A stretch of DNA of 13,340 bases from JALXCG01 sp026991065 [NCBI: Gemmatimonadota bacterium] (GTDB lineage Bacteria > GCA-2686955). The position numbers were made by a program, and so were the translations under genes. The DNA lies in NCBI GenBank assembly GCA_026991065.1, contig JALXCG010000667.1:1-13340 (forward strand), given 5' to 3'. Positions 1 through 7,543 of the stretch are shown piece after piece. The notes beneath the pieces were generated by a model. The model saw nothing but the letters and a program-made list of their open reading frames with translations. It was not told the DNA's origin and made no database searches. Positions within the stretch are counted from its first letter, which is position 1. Every line of letters starts with the position of its first letter.

Positions 1-2690
1 CCTCTGCCGCGACCGACGCCGCCGCCAACACCCCGGCCGCCAACACCCCCGCCGCCGGCTCCTCCGCCACCGGCTTCACGGCCGACCCCACCGATCCGCC
101 GCGCCTCTTCGACCGCGTCCCCGCCGGCCGCACGGTGAGCGACGACGAACTGCTCGACCTCTTTTTCGACTGGACCGCCGACCAGGGGCTGGAACTCTAC
201 CCCGCCCAGGAAGAGGCGATCCTCGAAACGATGGCCGGCAACCACGTCATCGTCAACACCCCCACCGGTTCCGGCAAAAGCCTGGTTGCCCTTGCCGCCC
301 ACTTCTGGTGCGCCGCGCGCAACCGCCGTTCCTTCTACACCGCGCCGATCAAGGCCCTGGTGAACGAGAAGTTCTTCGATCTCTGCCGCCACTTCGGCGC
401 CCGCAACGTCGGCATGCTCACCGGCGACGCCAGCATCAACCCGCAAGCCCTGATCATCTGCTGTACCGCCGAAGTTCTCTCCAACATGGTGTTGCGCCAA
501 GGCCCCCAGGCCCCGGTCGAATACGTCGTCATGGACGAATTCCACTACTACGGCGACCGCGACCGCGGTGTCGCCTGGCAGATTCCGCTGCTGGTGCTGC
601 CGCATGCCACCTTCATGCTCATGTCGGCCACCCTCGGCCGGATCGACGCCATCGCCCAGCGCATCGAGGCCCGCAGCAGCCGCCCGGTTGCAATCGTCCA
701 GTCCGCCGAGCGCCCGGTTCCGCTCACCTTCAGCTACGGCGAGCTGCCGATCCACCACACTGTAAAAGAGCTGCTTGACCGCGGCCGCGCCCCCATCTAC
801 CTGGTGAACTTCAGCCAGAAGCAGGCCGCCGAACAGGCGCAGAACCTGATGAGCATCGACCTGCTGGAGAAGGCCGAGAAGAAGGCGATGAACGCCGCCC
901 TCAGCGGCTTCCCCTTCACCAGCCCCTACGGCAAAACCGTCCGCCGCTTCCTCGGCCACGGCGTCGGCCTGCACCACGCCGGTCTCCTCCCCCGCTACCG
1001 CCTGCTGGTCGAGCGCCTGGCTCAGCAGGGGCTGCTGCGCGTCGTCTCCGGCACCGACACCCTCGGCGTCGGCGTCAACATTCCGATCCGCACCGTGCTC
1101 TTTACCCGCCTCTGCAAATATGACGGCGAGAGCGTCAAGATCCTCTCGGTGCGCGATTTCCAGCAGATCTCCGGGCGCGCCGGCCGGAAAGGCTTCGACG
1201 ACCACGGCTGGGTGGTATGCCAGGCCCCCGAGCACGTCATCGAAAACCGCCTGGCCGCCGCCAAGGCCGCCAGCGGCACCGGCAATCGCCGCAAGATCAA
1301 GAAGAAGTCCGCCCCCCGCGGTCTGGTCAGTTGGAACCAGGATACTTTCAACCGCCTGGTCAACGGAACCCCCGAGACCCTCCGCTCGCGCTTCGAGGTA
1401 GACCACGCGATGCTGCTCAACCTCTTGCAGCGCACCCATTTCGACACGCCCCACGGCGGCGGCTACCGGGAACTGCTGCGCCTGATCGAGCAGAGCCACA
1501 GCAGCGACGCCGAACGCAAGCGCCTGCGCCGCACCGCCAAATCCTGCTTCGCCACCCTCCGCCAGGCGGGGCTGATCGACCTGGTCGAACGGCGCGCCGA
1601 CCCCGCCCACAGCGCCGGCCACCGCCTCGCCCGCTCCACGTCCGACGCCCCCCGCCGTCCCGGCCGCGATGTGGTCGTCGCCGCCGATCTGCAGGATGAC
1701 TTCTCACTCTTCCACACCCTCTCCCTCTACATGCTCGACGCCCTGGCCCTGCTCGACGAGACCAGCGCAACCTACCCGCTCGACGTTCTCACCCTGGTCG
1801 AGTCGATCCTCGAACACCCCGGCGCCATCCTCCGGCAACAGGTCGCCAAGCTCAAGGGGGAGCGGATCGCCGAACTCAAGGCGGAGGGGGTCGAATATGA
1901 GCGCCGCATGGAGGAGTTGGAGAAGGTCACCTACCCCAAGCCCAACGAAGAGTTCATCTACAACACCTTCAACGCCTTCGCCGCCCGCCACCCGTGGGTC
2001 GGCGCGCACAACATCAAGCCCAAATCGATCGCCCGCGAGATCGTCGAAGGTTTCTACTCCTTCCGCGACTATGTCGTCCACTACCGGCTGGAGCGGATGG
2101 AGGGCACCCTGCTCCGCTACCTCAGCCAGACCTACAAGACCCTGGTGCAAAGCCTCCCGGTCGCTTACAAGAACGACGCCGTCGCCGAAATGATCGGTTA
2201 CCTGCGCGCCACCCTCGAGCGCGCCGACTCCAGCCTCTCCGACGAATGGGAACGGATCGCCCGGCAGCCCACCGCCGGCCGTCCGGAGCACGCCGCCCCG
2301 GCCCCGCCACCGGACCTCTCCCGCGACCGCAAGCTCTTCTACAGCCGCATCCGCGCCGAACTCCACGCCCTCATCCGCGCCCTCGCCGCGCGCGACTACG
2401 AAGAAGCCGGCGCCTCTGTCCGCCAGCGCCCCGACAACACCTGGGATGCCGCCCGCTTCGCCGCCGCCATGGCTCCCTACTTCCTCGAATTCGAAACGCT
2501 GCGCTGCGACCACGAAGCGCGCCTCTCCGACAAGACCACCATCCGCCCCGTCGCCGACCACCTCTGGGAGGTGCAGCAGATCCTTCTCGACCCCGCCGAC
2601 GAGCAGGTCTGGGTGATCGAAGGCCGGGTCGACCTGCGCGACGACCCCTCCCCCAAAGGCCCGATCATCGAAGTGGATCGCATCCGCTGA
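1..2690 (+). CDS. Ski2-like DEAD/DEAH-box helicase with DUF3516-type C-terminus (5' partial)
   Basis: This is an ATP-dependent superfamily 2 helicase, probably acting on RNA in the cytoplasm; its substrate cannot be read from sequence. Numbering from the GTG at 135, Walker A (TPTGSGKS) lies at residues 42-49, the Walker B box is DEFH at 134-137, motif III is SAT at 164-166, and motif VI (QISGRAGR) is at 344-351. The roughly 480 residues after the two RecA-like domains match the DUF3516 region of Ski2-like bacterial and mycobacterial helicases, from memory of the family. The reading frame stays open from 135 back to position 3. It encodes an Ala/Pro/Thr-rich stretch with a duplicated AANTP, then a segment (DPPRLFDRVPAGRT) that reads like real protein. 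The GTG at 135 has no Shine-Dalgarno, so the true start is probably off the left edge. The gene ends in TGA, converging on the metal ABC genes. Family assignment is firm; the exact role is not. Confidence 0.93.
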   Translation, partial: SAATDAAANTPAANTPAAGSSATGFTADPTDPPRLFDRVPAGRTVSDDELLDLFFDWTADQGLELYPAQEEAILETMAGNHVIVNTPTGSGKSLVALAAHFWCAARNRRSFYTAPIKALVNEKFFDLCRHFGARNVGMLTGDASINPQALIICCTAEVLSNMVLRQGPQAPVEYVVMDEFHYYGDRDRGVAWQIPLLVLPHATFMLMSATLGRIDAIAQRIEARSSRPVAIVQSAERPVPLTFSYGELPIHHTVKELLDRGRAPIYLVNFSQKQAAEQAQNLMSIDLLEKAEKKAMNAALSGFPFTSPYGKTVRRFLGHGVGLHHAGLLPRYRLLVERLAQQGLLRVVSGTDTLGVGVNIPIRTVLFTRLCKYDGESVKILSVRDFQQISGRAGRKGFDDHGWVVCQAPEHVIENRLAAAKAASGTGNRRKIKKKSAPRGLVSWNQDTFNRLVNGTPETLRSRFEVDHAMLLNLLQRTHFDTPHGGGYRELLRLIEQSHSSDAERKRLRRTAKSCFATLRQAGLIDLVERRADPAHSAGHRLARSTSDAPRRPGRDVVVAADLQDDFSLFHTLSLYMLDALALLDETSATYPLDVLTLVESILEHPGAILRQQVAKLKGERIAELKAEGVEYERRMEELEKVTYPKPNEEFIYNTFNAFAARHPWVGAHNIKPKSIAREIVEGFYSFRDYVVHYRLERMEGTLLRYLSQTYKTLVQSLPVAYKNDAVAEMIGYLRATLERADSSLSDEWERIARQPTAGRPEHAAPAPPPDLSRDRKLFYSRIRAELHALIRALAARDYEEAGASVRQRPDNTWDAARFAAAMAPYFLEFETLRCDHEARLSDKTTIRPVADHLWEVQQILLDPADEQVWVIEGRVDLRDDPSPKGPIIEVDRIR
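21..49 (+). repeat. Short in-frame tandem repeat in helicase N-terminal extension
   Basis: The 14-mer GCCGCCAACACCCC occurs at 21-34 and again at 36-49, a period of 15 nt. In the helicase frame each unit encodes Ala-Ala-Asn-Thr-Pro. This is low-complexity coding sequence of a kind that changes copy number by slippage, and it supports reading this stretch as a disordered N-terminal extension. Further copies could lie off the left edge. Confidence 0.6.
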
Positions 2691-2699
2691 CCTCCCCCC

Positions 2700-2766
2700 G
2701 CCCGTTGCCGCGGGTGAGTCGTCGATCCGCTCCTTTTTTCAGTGCACCAGTTTCGCCCCAACGGGC
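2700..2766. terminator. Weak candidate terminator region between convergent genes
   Basis: The 145-nt gap between the helicase stop (2690) and the permease stop (2836) is where two converging transcripts must end. A T6 run at 2734-2739 follows a short GCGG/CCGC pairing (2710-2713 with 2727-2730), a poor but possible intrinsic terminator for the helicase. A wider inverted repeat, GCCCGTTG at 2700-2707 and CAACGGGC at 2759-2766, encloses it with a 51-nt loop. Neither structure is strong, so the call rests mainly on position and the T-run. Confidence 0.3.
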
Positions 2767-2835
2767 CGCCGCCGCGCTCCGCCGGCCGCAAGCAGGCCCC
2801 GGAGCCGCGCCAGGATCGGTCACTGTCGCCGCCGA

Positions 2836-3705
2836 TCAGCGTGCCCGCAGCGCTCCCACCGCCATGGTGACAAAAAAGAGCGCGGCGATCGAGAGCACGA
2901 TCGCTCCCCCCGTGGGCACCAGCCACTGCGTCGAGAGAAAGAGCCCCAACAGACACGCCGTCAGCGCCACCAGAATGCTGATCAGCAGATAGCTGCGCAC
3001 GCTCCAGGAGAGATTGCGCGCCGCCGCCGCCGGCACCACCACCAGCGACTCCACCAGCAGGGCGCCGATGATCTTCAGACTCACCACAATCGCCATGGTG
3101 AGCAGCACCACAAAGAGATACTCCAGAAAAACTGCGCGGTTGCCGGCCAACCTGCCCAGGGTCGGCACCGTGCTGTCCAGCAGCAACTCATTGTAGTGGC
3201 GGATCAGCACAGCGCCGATCCCCAGCGACGCGAGCAGAAGCAGCAGCAGATCGCGATCGGTCACGGTCAGCAGGCTGCCGAACATCACCGACTCGATCTG
3301 GTGGATGTTAAAGCGCTTGGTCACCGCCACCAGCAGACAGATCCCCAGCCCCAGGGTGAGCGAGAGGAAGACGCCGATCAGCGTATCCGGCGGCAGGCTG
3401 GAGTGGCGGCGAACAAAGACCATCGCCACCGCGGTCAAGAGACAGAAACCGACAATGCCGCCGTAGGCGGAGTTGATCGGCTCGCCCATCAGCAAGCCGA
3501 GAGTGAGCCCGGTCAGCGCTGCGTGCCCCAAGGCGGAACTGAAGAAGGCCAGCCGCCGCGCCACCACCAGGTGACTCAAACCGCCGAGCAGCGGCGCCAC
3601 CAGCAGCACCGCCAGAATCCCGCGGATCACAAAAGCGTATTCAAACGAAGCGGGCAGCATCCCGGCCCGCGCAGCCGCGGCGAACCAGTCGTAGAAGCCC
3701 TGCAT
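2836..3705 (-). CDS. znuB: Metal ABC transporter permease, ABC-3 family (ZnuB-like)
   Basis: This is the inner-membrane channel subunit of a zinc/manganese-type ABC importer; it dimerises and couples to the ATPase encoded just upstream. The 289 residues are mostly hydrophobic, with about eight likely membrane segments, normal for the family. Two family signatures are visible: ALGHAALTGLTLG at 59-71 near the second segment, and GALLVESLVVVPAAAARNLS at 214-233, which corresponds to the usual GALLV...P-A-A-x-A-R coupling region. In many relatives the latter is less acidic; Glu219 here is a small departure. The ATG lies 3 nt after the stop of the ATPase gene, and the G-rich run GGGGGTAGGGG before it serves as ribosome binding site, so translation is probably coupled. 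It is the last gene of the block. Metal specificity cannot be read from the permease; zinc is inferred from the binding protein. Confidence 0.93.
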   Translation of the reverse strand: MQGFYDWFAAAARAGMLPASFEYAFVIRGILAVLLVAPLLGGLSHLVVARRLAFFSSALGHAALTGLTLGLLMGEPINSAYGGIVGFCLLTAVAMVFVRRHSSLPPDTLIGVFLSLTLGLGICLLVAVTKRFNIHQIESVMFGSLLTVTDRDLLLLLLASLGIGAVLIRHYNELLLDSTVPTLGRLAGNRAVFLEYLFVVLLTMAIVVSLKIIGALLVESLVVVPAAAARNLSWSVRSYLLISILVALTACLLGLFLSTQWLVPTGGAIVLSIAALFFVTMAVGALRAR

Positions 3706-3708
3706 CCC

Positions 3709-4440
3709 CTACCCCCTTCCTCGCGGCGGCAGCAGGGCGTAGCCCGCCCGCACCTCGCCCAACACCTCGCCGGGGGCACCATCGGCCACAATCGCGCGGT
3801 CGAGCAGGGTCACCCGGTCGGCCAGCCGTTGCACCTGAGCGGGATCGTGCGAGACCATGAAGACCGTGAGTTCGTGCTCCCGCAGAAGCCCGGCCAGCAG
3901 CTGCTCGAAAGCCTCCCGGGCAGCGACATCCAGGCCGCTGGTCGGCTCGTCAAGGAGCAGCAACTCCGGCCGCGGATCAACCGCATTGAGAAAAAGCAGG
4001 CGCTGCAACTCGCCGCCGGAGAGCCCGGCGATCGGCGTATCGGCCAGCGTCGCCAGACCGCCGCTCTCCAGCAGCTCCAGCATGTGACGCCGCACACGCC
4101 GCGAGATGCCGAGGAACACCGGCCGCCGAATCCGCTGCAAGGCAAGAAATTCCAGCGCGGTGAGCGGCACCGACGTATCCACCGCGGCGCGCTGCGGCAC
4201 ATAGCCCAGCCGCTGATTGCCGCGCCAGAAGAGCCGGATCCGCCCGCCAAAAGGGAGAAAACCCAGAATCGCGGCCAGCAGGGTGCTCTTGCCGGCGCCG
4301 TTGGGACCAACCAGGCAGTGGCAGCCGCCGCGCGCAACCTGCAGCGAGATGTCGCGCAGCACCTCCTCGCGACCGCGCCGAACCCGCAGCCCGTCGATGC
4401 GAATGATCGGATCCGCCGGCGCGGAATCGGTAGCGGTCAT
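3709..4440 (-). CDS. znuC: Metal ABC transporter ATP-binding protein (ZnuC-like)
   Basis: This is the cytoplasmic ATPase that powers the metal importer. All ABC motifs are intact in 243 residues: Walker A GPNGAGKST at 45-53, Q-loop around Gln83 (YVPQR), signature LSGGE at 140-144, Walker B LLLLDEP at 160-166, D-loop SGLD at 168-171 and switch His198. The strong YVPQR and LEFLALQR region resembles ZnuC/MntB-type ATPases. The start ATG (4438-4440) shares bases with the TGA of the binding-protein gene in an ATGA overlap, and the permease follows 3 nt after its TAG. This arrangement ensures stoichiometric, coupled translation. The protein ends in an Arg/Pro/Gly tail with no recognisable extra domain. 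Assignment to the metal-import subfamily is helped by the neighbours on both sides. Confidence 0.93.
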   Translation of the reverse strand: MTATDSAPADPIIRIDGLRVRRGREEVLRDISLQVARGGCHCLVGPNGAGKSTLLAAILGFLPFGGRIRLFWRGNQRLGYVPQRAAVDTSVPLTALEFLALQRIRRPVFLGISRRVRRHMLELLESGGLATLADTPIAGLSGGELQRLLFLNAVDPRPELLLLDEPTSGLDVAAREAFEQLLAGLLREHELTVFMVSHDPAQVQRLADRVTLLDRAIVADGAPGEVLGEVRAGYALLPPRGRG

Positions 4441-5330
4441 TGCCCGTTCAGCGCCCGCACCAGGGTGTCCGCATTGCGCGCCATCTCGACCTCAAACTTG
4501 TCCGGCGTGTATTCACCGGTGGCGATGTGACTCAAGATGTAGACCCGGGCATCGGTGGCATCGCGCACCACCTGTAGCAGGGCCGGGGGAAAGCGCTCTT
4601 CGCTGAACACCACATGCACCCCCTCTTTGCGCAGGATGTCGATGGTGCCCTGCAACTCGGCGGCCGAAGGGATGAGCCCATGCGCCGGCTCGACCACGCC
4701 CGCCAACTCGATGCCGAACTCCTGCAGCAAGTAGCTGTAGCCGTCATGCACCGTCACCACCCGGTGGTATTTCGGATCGACCAGCTGCGCCGCCGCGGCG
4801 GCCTTGATCCCCCGCAGCCGCGTCGCGTAAGCCCGTGCATTGCGCCGAAAAGTGGCCGCCGACTGCGGCTGCAACTCCGCCAGAACCCGTTCTATGAGAT
4901 AGGTTTGCTGGATGGCATTGGTAAACGAGATGAAGGTGTGGGAGTTGGGCGACTGATCGCGAAAATTGCTGATCAGTGGCGTTCCCTCGTTCACCCGAAT
5001 GATGCGCAGCTTGTCGTTGCCCGAGGCTTTGATCATCCCCTGAATGAAATCGTCGTGGCCCAGGCCATTGATGACAATGGCATCGAGTCCGGCGATCCGG
5101 TGGATCTCTTCGGGCGCCGGCTGGTAGTTGCTGGCATCCACATCCCCGGGCAGGACCGGCTGTACCACCACGTCGGTGCCCTGGACGATGTTGGAGACCC
5201 AGGAGTAGTAGGGGTGCAAGGTGGTTCCGACCTTCAGCGGCGCGGCCGAAGCGGGAGCGGAAAAGAGCGCGGCCCCGAGAATCAGCAGGGAGCAGGAGGC
5301 AAGCAGCTTGGTGCGGTTTCGAAACGACAT
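4437..5330 (-). CDS. znuA: Periplasmic metal-binding protein of ABC importer (ZnuA/TroA-like, cluster A-I)
   Basis: This is the high-affinity metal-binding protein that delivers a divalent metal to the ZnuB/ZnuC pair. The 297-residue precursor starts with a type I signal peptide: a basic start, a hydrophobic core at about 9-24, and likely cleavage after ASA near residue 29. Candidate ligands sit where cluster A-I proteins place them: His39 (TLHPYY), His131 (NSHTF), His195 (TVHDGY), with Glu244/Glu245 (SEER) or a C-terminal acidic residue as fourth. A His as third ligand is the zinc-type pattern; manganese binders such as PsaA carry Glu there. The His/Asp-rich loop of E. coli ZnuA is absent. 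The gene is preceded by GGGGGAG about 5 nt before the ATG and overlaps the ATPase gene by 4 nt. Zinc is the best guess, and manganese or iron is possible. No convincing Zur box was seen upstream. Confidence 0.92.
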   Translation of the reverse strand: MSFRNRTKLLASCSLLILGAALFSAPASAAPLKVGTTLHPYYSWVSNIVQGTDVVVQPVLPGDVDASNYQPAPEEIHRIAGLDAIVINGLGHDDFIQGMIKASGNDKLRIIRVNEGTPLISNFRDQSPNSHTFISFTNAIQQTYLIERVLAELQPQSAATFRRNARAYATRLRGIKAAAAAQLVDPKYHRVVTVHDGYSYLLQEFGIELAGVVEPAHGLIPSAAELQGTIDILRKEGVHVVFSEERFPPALLQVVRDATDARVYILSHIATGEYTPDKFEVEMARNADTLVRALNGQ

Positions 5331-5403
5331 GGTTCTCCCCCGTGAATTGCGAAGGGGTTGTGGCGCTGACGGCGCCGGGAAATAGCCGGTCGCGCCGGGA
5401 TCA
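5331..5403 (-). promoter_or_regulatory. 73-nt spacer before znuA with small GC hairpin
   Basis: This is the only sizeable gap inside the metal block. It holds the znuA ribosome binding site (GGGGGAG on the minus strand, next to the ATG) and a 5-bp hairpin, GGCGC at 5362-5366 and GCGCC at 5372-5376, with a 5-nt loop. There is no T-run on either side, so termination is unlikely. Partial read-through, an RNA processing site, or a second promoter for znuACB are all possible. I could not find a clear -35/-10 pair or Zur-type palindrome. Confidence 0.35.
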
Positions 5404-6039
5404 TCAATTGCGAAATTGTGGAGAGATCACGATCTGGCGCCATCCCTGGGTCATGGGTGAGAGGGAGAGCGTCGGTGGCAAAGGGCCGGCCCGAATCCAG
5501 ATGCTGACATCGAGAATGGTGCCGTCCGGCAAGCGGCGATGCGCTTCATCCATCGATTGGGCACTCTGCAAGCGCAGGTGACTCAGATTGGGCACCGCCG
5601 GGTCCGGCTCCACAATTTGCAGCAGAAAAGAGGGGAAGCGCTCCGCTTCCTCGGCCTCTCCGAGATACTGAATCGTTCGCCCCTCAATGCGTTCGCGCCA
5701 CGCATAGGCACCGACGCGCAGCGGATCCGGCGCGAAAGGCGGAATCCCCTCCGCCGCGAGTTCCGCGGCCGGCGGCCAACTCCCCTCCTCCGCACGGATG
5801 TAGAGCGCTTCGGTCAGCCCCTCGCCGAGTTGCCGGAACAGATACTGCTCAGCCGCCGGAAGCTGCGCGAAAAGCACCTGGAAAGGAAAGAGTGGCGCGC
5901 TCTCCGCCTCGGGCGCGCGGCGTCCCCAAACAAAGAAGAAGATCAGCAGATAGATTGCGGCCAGCGCGCGCACCACGGCCAGCATCTCCTCCCGCCACGG
6001 CAGCGGGCCCACTTCAACCACGTTCGGTTGGTGGTTCAT
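5404..6039 (-). CDS. Uncharacterised single-span membrane-anchored protein of metal-uptake operon (possibly DUF6162-like)
   Basis: The function of this 211-residue protein is not established. A short N-terminal segment is followed by one hydrophobic helix at about 20-38 ending in FFFVWGRR, then about 170 residues that probably face the periplasm. The soluble part includes a Trp-Pro-containing segment (GSWPPAAELAAEGIPPF, 86-102), an aromatic stretch (YAWRERIEGRTIQYLG) and a near-terminal HRRLPDGTILDVSIW. From memory, proteins of this layout (DUF6162) occur beside zinc ABC genes in some proteobacteria; this is recall, not a search. The start at 6039 is chosen because AGGAA lies a suitable distance before it and it follows the flavoprotein stop by 14 nt. 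The longer open frame reaching 6279 overlaps that gene and encodes only Arg/Gly/Ala-rich shadow sequence. Position predicts a role with the importer, such as periplasmic metal delivery or assembly. Confidence 0.8.
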   Translation of the reverse strand: MNHQPNVVEVGPLPWREEMLAVVRALAAIYLLIFFFVWGRRAPEAESAPLFPFQVLFAQLPAAEQYLFRQLGEGLTEALYIRAEEGSWPPAAELAAEGIPPFAPDPLRVGAYAWRERIEGRTIQYLGEAEEAERFPSFLLQIVEPDPAVPNLSHLRLQSAQSMDEAHRRLPDGTILDVSIWIRAGPLPPTLSLSPMTQGWRQIVISPQFRN

Positions 6040-6053
6040 CGCGACGCTGTTCC

Positions 6054-7460
6054 TCAGCGCTGGCGCGCTTGCGAACGGCGCGAGCGCGACCGGGGCGCGC
6101 GCGGCGGTTCGACAATCTTTCGTGCCGCGAGAGAGGCCCCCACCAGGACCGGGTCCCACACCGGCGCGACGGTCGGTGTATAGGCGAGATCCAGAGCCGC
6201 CACCTCTTCGGCGAGAAGGTCGGCATGCAGCGCGGTGGCGTAGGTGTTGGCGCGAAGCACCGCCCCATCCTGCCCGCAACAGTGTGCGCCAAGCAGACGG
6301 CCGTCCTGGCGATTGGCGACAATGGCCAGATTGACCGAGCGCCCGTCACGACAGCCGGGGGCACGCGACGGTGCGCTGGTTACTGCCAAAACCGGATCCA
6401 GGCCGGCTTGCCGCGCTTGCTCCACAGTCAGCCCGGTGCGTGCCACCTGGGTCCCGAAAACCTCGGTGGCCGTGGTGCCGACGATCCCACGAAAATAGTC
6501 GGAATGCCCGGCAACGACAGAGCCGGCCACCCGCCCCTGCTTGATCGCCGTGGGGCAGAGAGGCAGCCACACCGGATGTTTCAGCACGCGGTGAAATGCT
6601 TCGGCGCAGTCACCCGCCGCCAGGATGCCATCAACATTTGTGCGCTGCAGGGGATCAACCCGGATCGCCCCGGAATCCCCGATCTCAACCCCGGCCTCGC
6701 GGGCGATCTCGACATTGGGTCGAATCCCGGTGGTCAGCACCACCAGATCGGTGGAGAAGGTCGCCCCCTCGGTGGTGGTGACAACCAGATGCCGAGCGTG
6801 ATTCACCTCTTTTTCGATCGCCGCGAGTGCCGCCCCCAGCAGCACGCGAACCTCGGCTTTGCGCACCACCTTGAGCACTCTCTGGGCGATCACCCGCTCG
6901 AGTCCGGGCAGAACCGTGTCGCGCTCCTCAAGCAGAACCACCTCGAAACCGCGCCGGGAGAGAGACTCCGCCATCGACAGCCCCACATAGCCGGCGCCGA
7001 CCACCGTGACCCGTGAGACCTGCCCGCTACGGCAGAGGCTTTCGAGGTGTCGTGCATTCTCCAGCGAGCGCAGGACACATACACCGGGAAGGTCGACCCC
7101 GGGGACATCCGGAATGTTCGGTCGAGCGCCCGTGGAGAGCAACAGGTGATCGTAGTCGAAATCGACTTCGCGCCCATCCGCCACGCAACGCAGGCGTCGG
7201 GCGCCCGCGTCGATGCCAATCACTTCGTGGCCGAAACGAACCAGAATCTGCTCTTTGGCGAATGCCGCGGCGGGACGCACAACCAAGTCGTCAAGAACCG
7301 GGTCCGGCGCCGCCAGTGCTTCCGGAATGCCGCAAGCACGGTAGGAGACATCCTTGCTCTTTTCCAGGATCGTAATCTTGGCATCCGGAGCCAGGCGCCG
7401 TGCCCGCGCCGCGGCGGAAGTTCCGGCGGACACTCCGCCAACAATGACAAAATGCGACAT
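6054..7460 (-). CDS. CoA-disulfide-reductase-like FAD/NAD(P)H oxidoreductase
   Basis: This is a class III pyridine-nucleotide disulfide oxidoreductase, the group that includes CoA-disulfide reductase, NADH oxidase and persulfide/polysulfide reductases. In 468 residues the FAD fold begins at GGVSAGTSAAARARR (8-22), and a single redox cysteine, Cys43, lies in SYRACGIPE at the position used by CoA-disulfide reductase. The NAD(P)H site is VVGAGYVGLSMAESL (153-167) and the second FAD motif is GILAAGDCAE (278-287). The C-terminal dimerisation domain ends with LAYTPTVAPVWDPV, the conserved Tyr-bearing segment. No rhodanese or other domain is fused; instead the protein ends in a basic Arg/Ser tail (about 452-468). 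A strong GAGGAATGAGG precedes the ATG. The next gene begins 14 nt after its stop. Reduction of CoA disulfide, a low-molecular-weight disulfide or persulfide is likely; oxygen reduction cannot be excluded. Subfamily is uncertain, family is not. Confidence 0.9.
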   Translation of the reverse strand: MSHFVIVGGVSAGTSAAARARRLAPDAKITILEKSKDVSYRACGIPEALAAPDPVLDDLVVRPAAAFAKEQILVRFGHEVIGIDAGARRLRCVADGREVDFDYDHLLLSTGARPNIPDVPGVDLPGVCVLRSLENARHLESLCRSGQVSRVTVVGAGYVGLSMAESLSRRGFEVVLLEERDTVLPGLERVIAQRVLKVVRKAEVRVLLGAALAAIEKEVNHARHLVVTTTEGATFSTDLVVLTTGIRPNVEIAREAGVEIGDSGAIRVDPLQRTNVDGILAAGDCAEAFHRVLKHPVWLPLCPTAIKQGRVAGSVVAGHSDYFRGIVGTTATEVFGTQVARTGLTVEQARQAGLDPVLAVTSAPSRAPGCRDGRSVNLAIVANRQDGRLLGAHCCGQDGAVLRANTYATALHADLLAEEVAALDLAYTPTVAPVWDPVLVGASLAARKIVEPPRAPRSRSRRSQARQR

Positions 7461-7543
7461 GCCTCATTCCTCAGTCTCGAAGGATCGCTGGCATCTCAGC
7501 CGTGCGAAGGTGGCTGTTCACACGTCTGATCCAGGGCATGACG

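Noticed and set aside
1704-2561. 285-codon minus-strand open frame inside the helicase
   Set aside because: Gly/Val/Glu-rich product exactly opposite a conserved helicase C-terminal region; no ribosome binding site or recognisable motif.
3196-4530. 444-codon open frame on the plus strand
   Set aside because: It runs antisense through intact znuB, znuC and the end of znuA, and its product is Gln/His/Arg-rich with no domain. It is a shadow of high-GC coding.
5331-5403. Zur operator before znuA
   Set aside because: No palindrome resembling known Zur boxes could be read; the two AATTGCGAA copies nearby are direct repeats, not a palindrome.
6040-6279. N-terminal extension of the small anchored protein
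   Set aside because: It lies wholly within the 3' end of the flavoprotein gene in another frame and is low-quality sequence; the ATG at 6039 with AGGAA upstream is far better.
5892-7016. 374-codon plus-strand open frame opposite the flavoprotein
   Set aside because: Arg/Gly/Pro/His-rich translation antisense to a gene with all FAD/NAD motifs intact.
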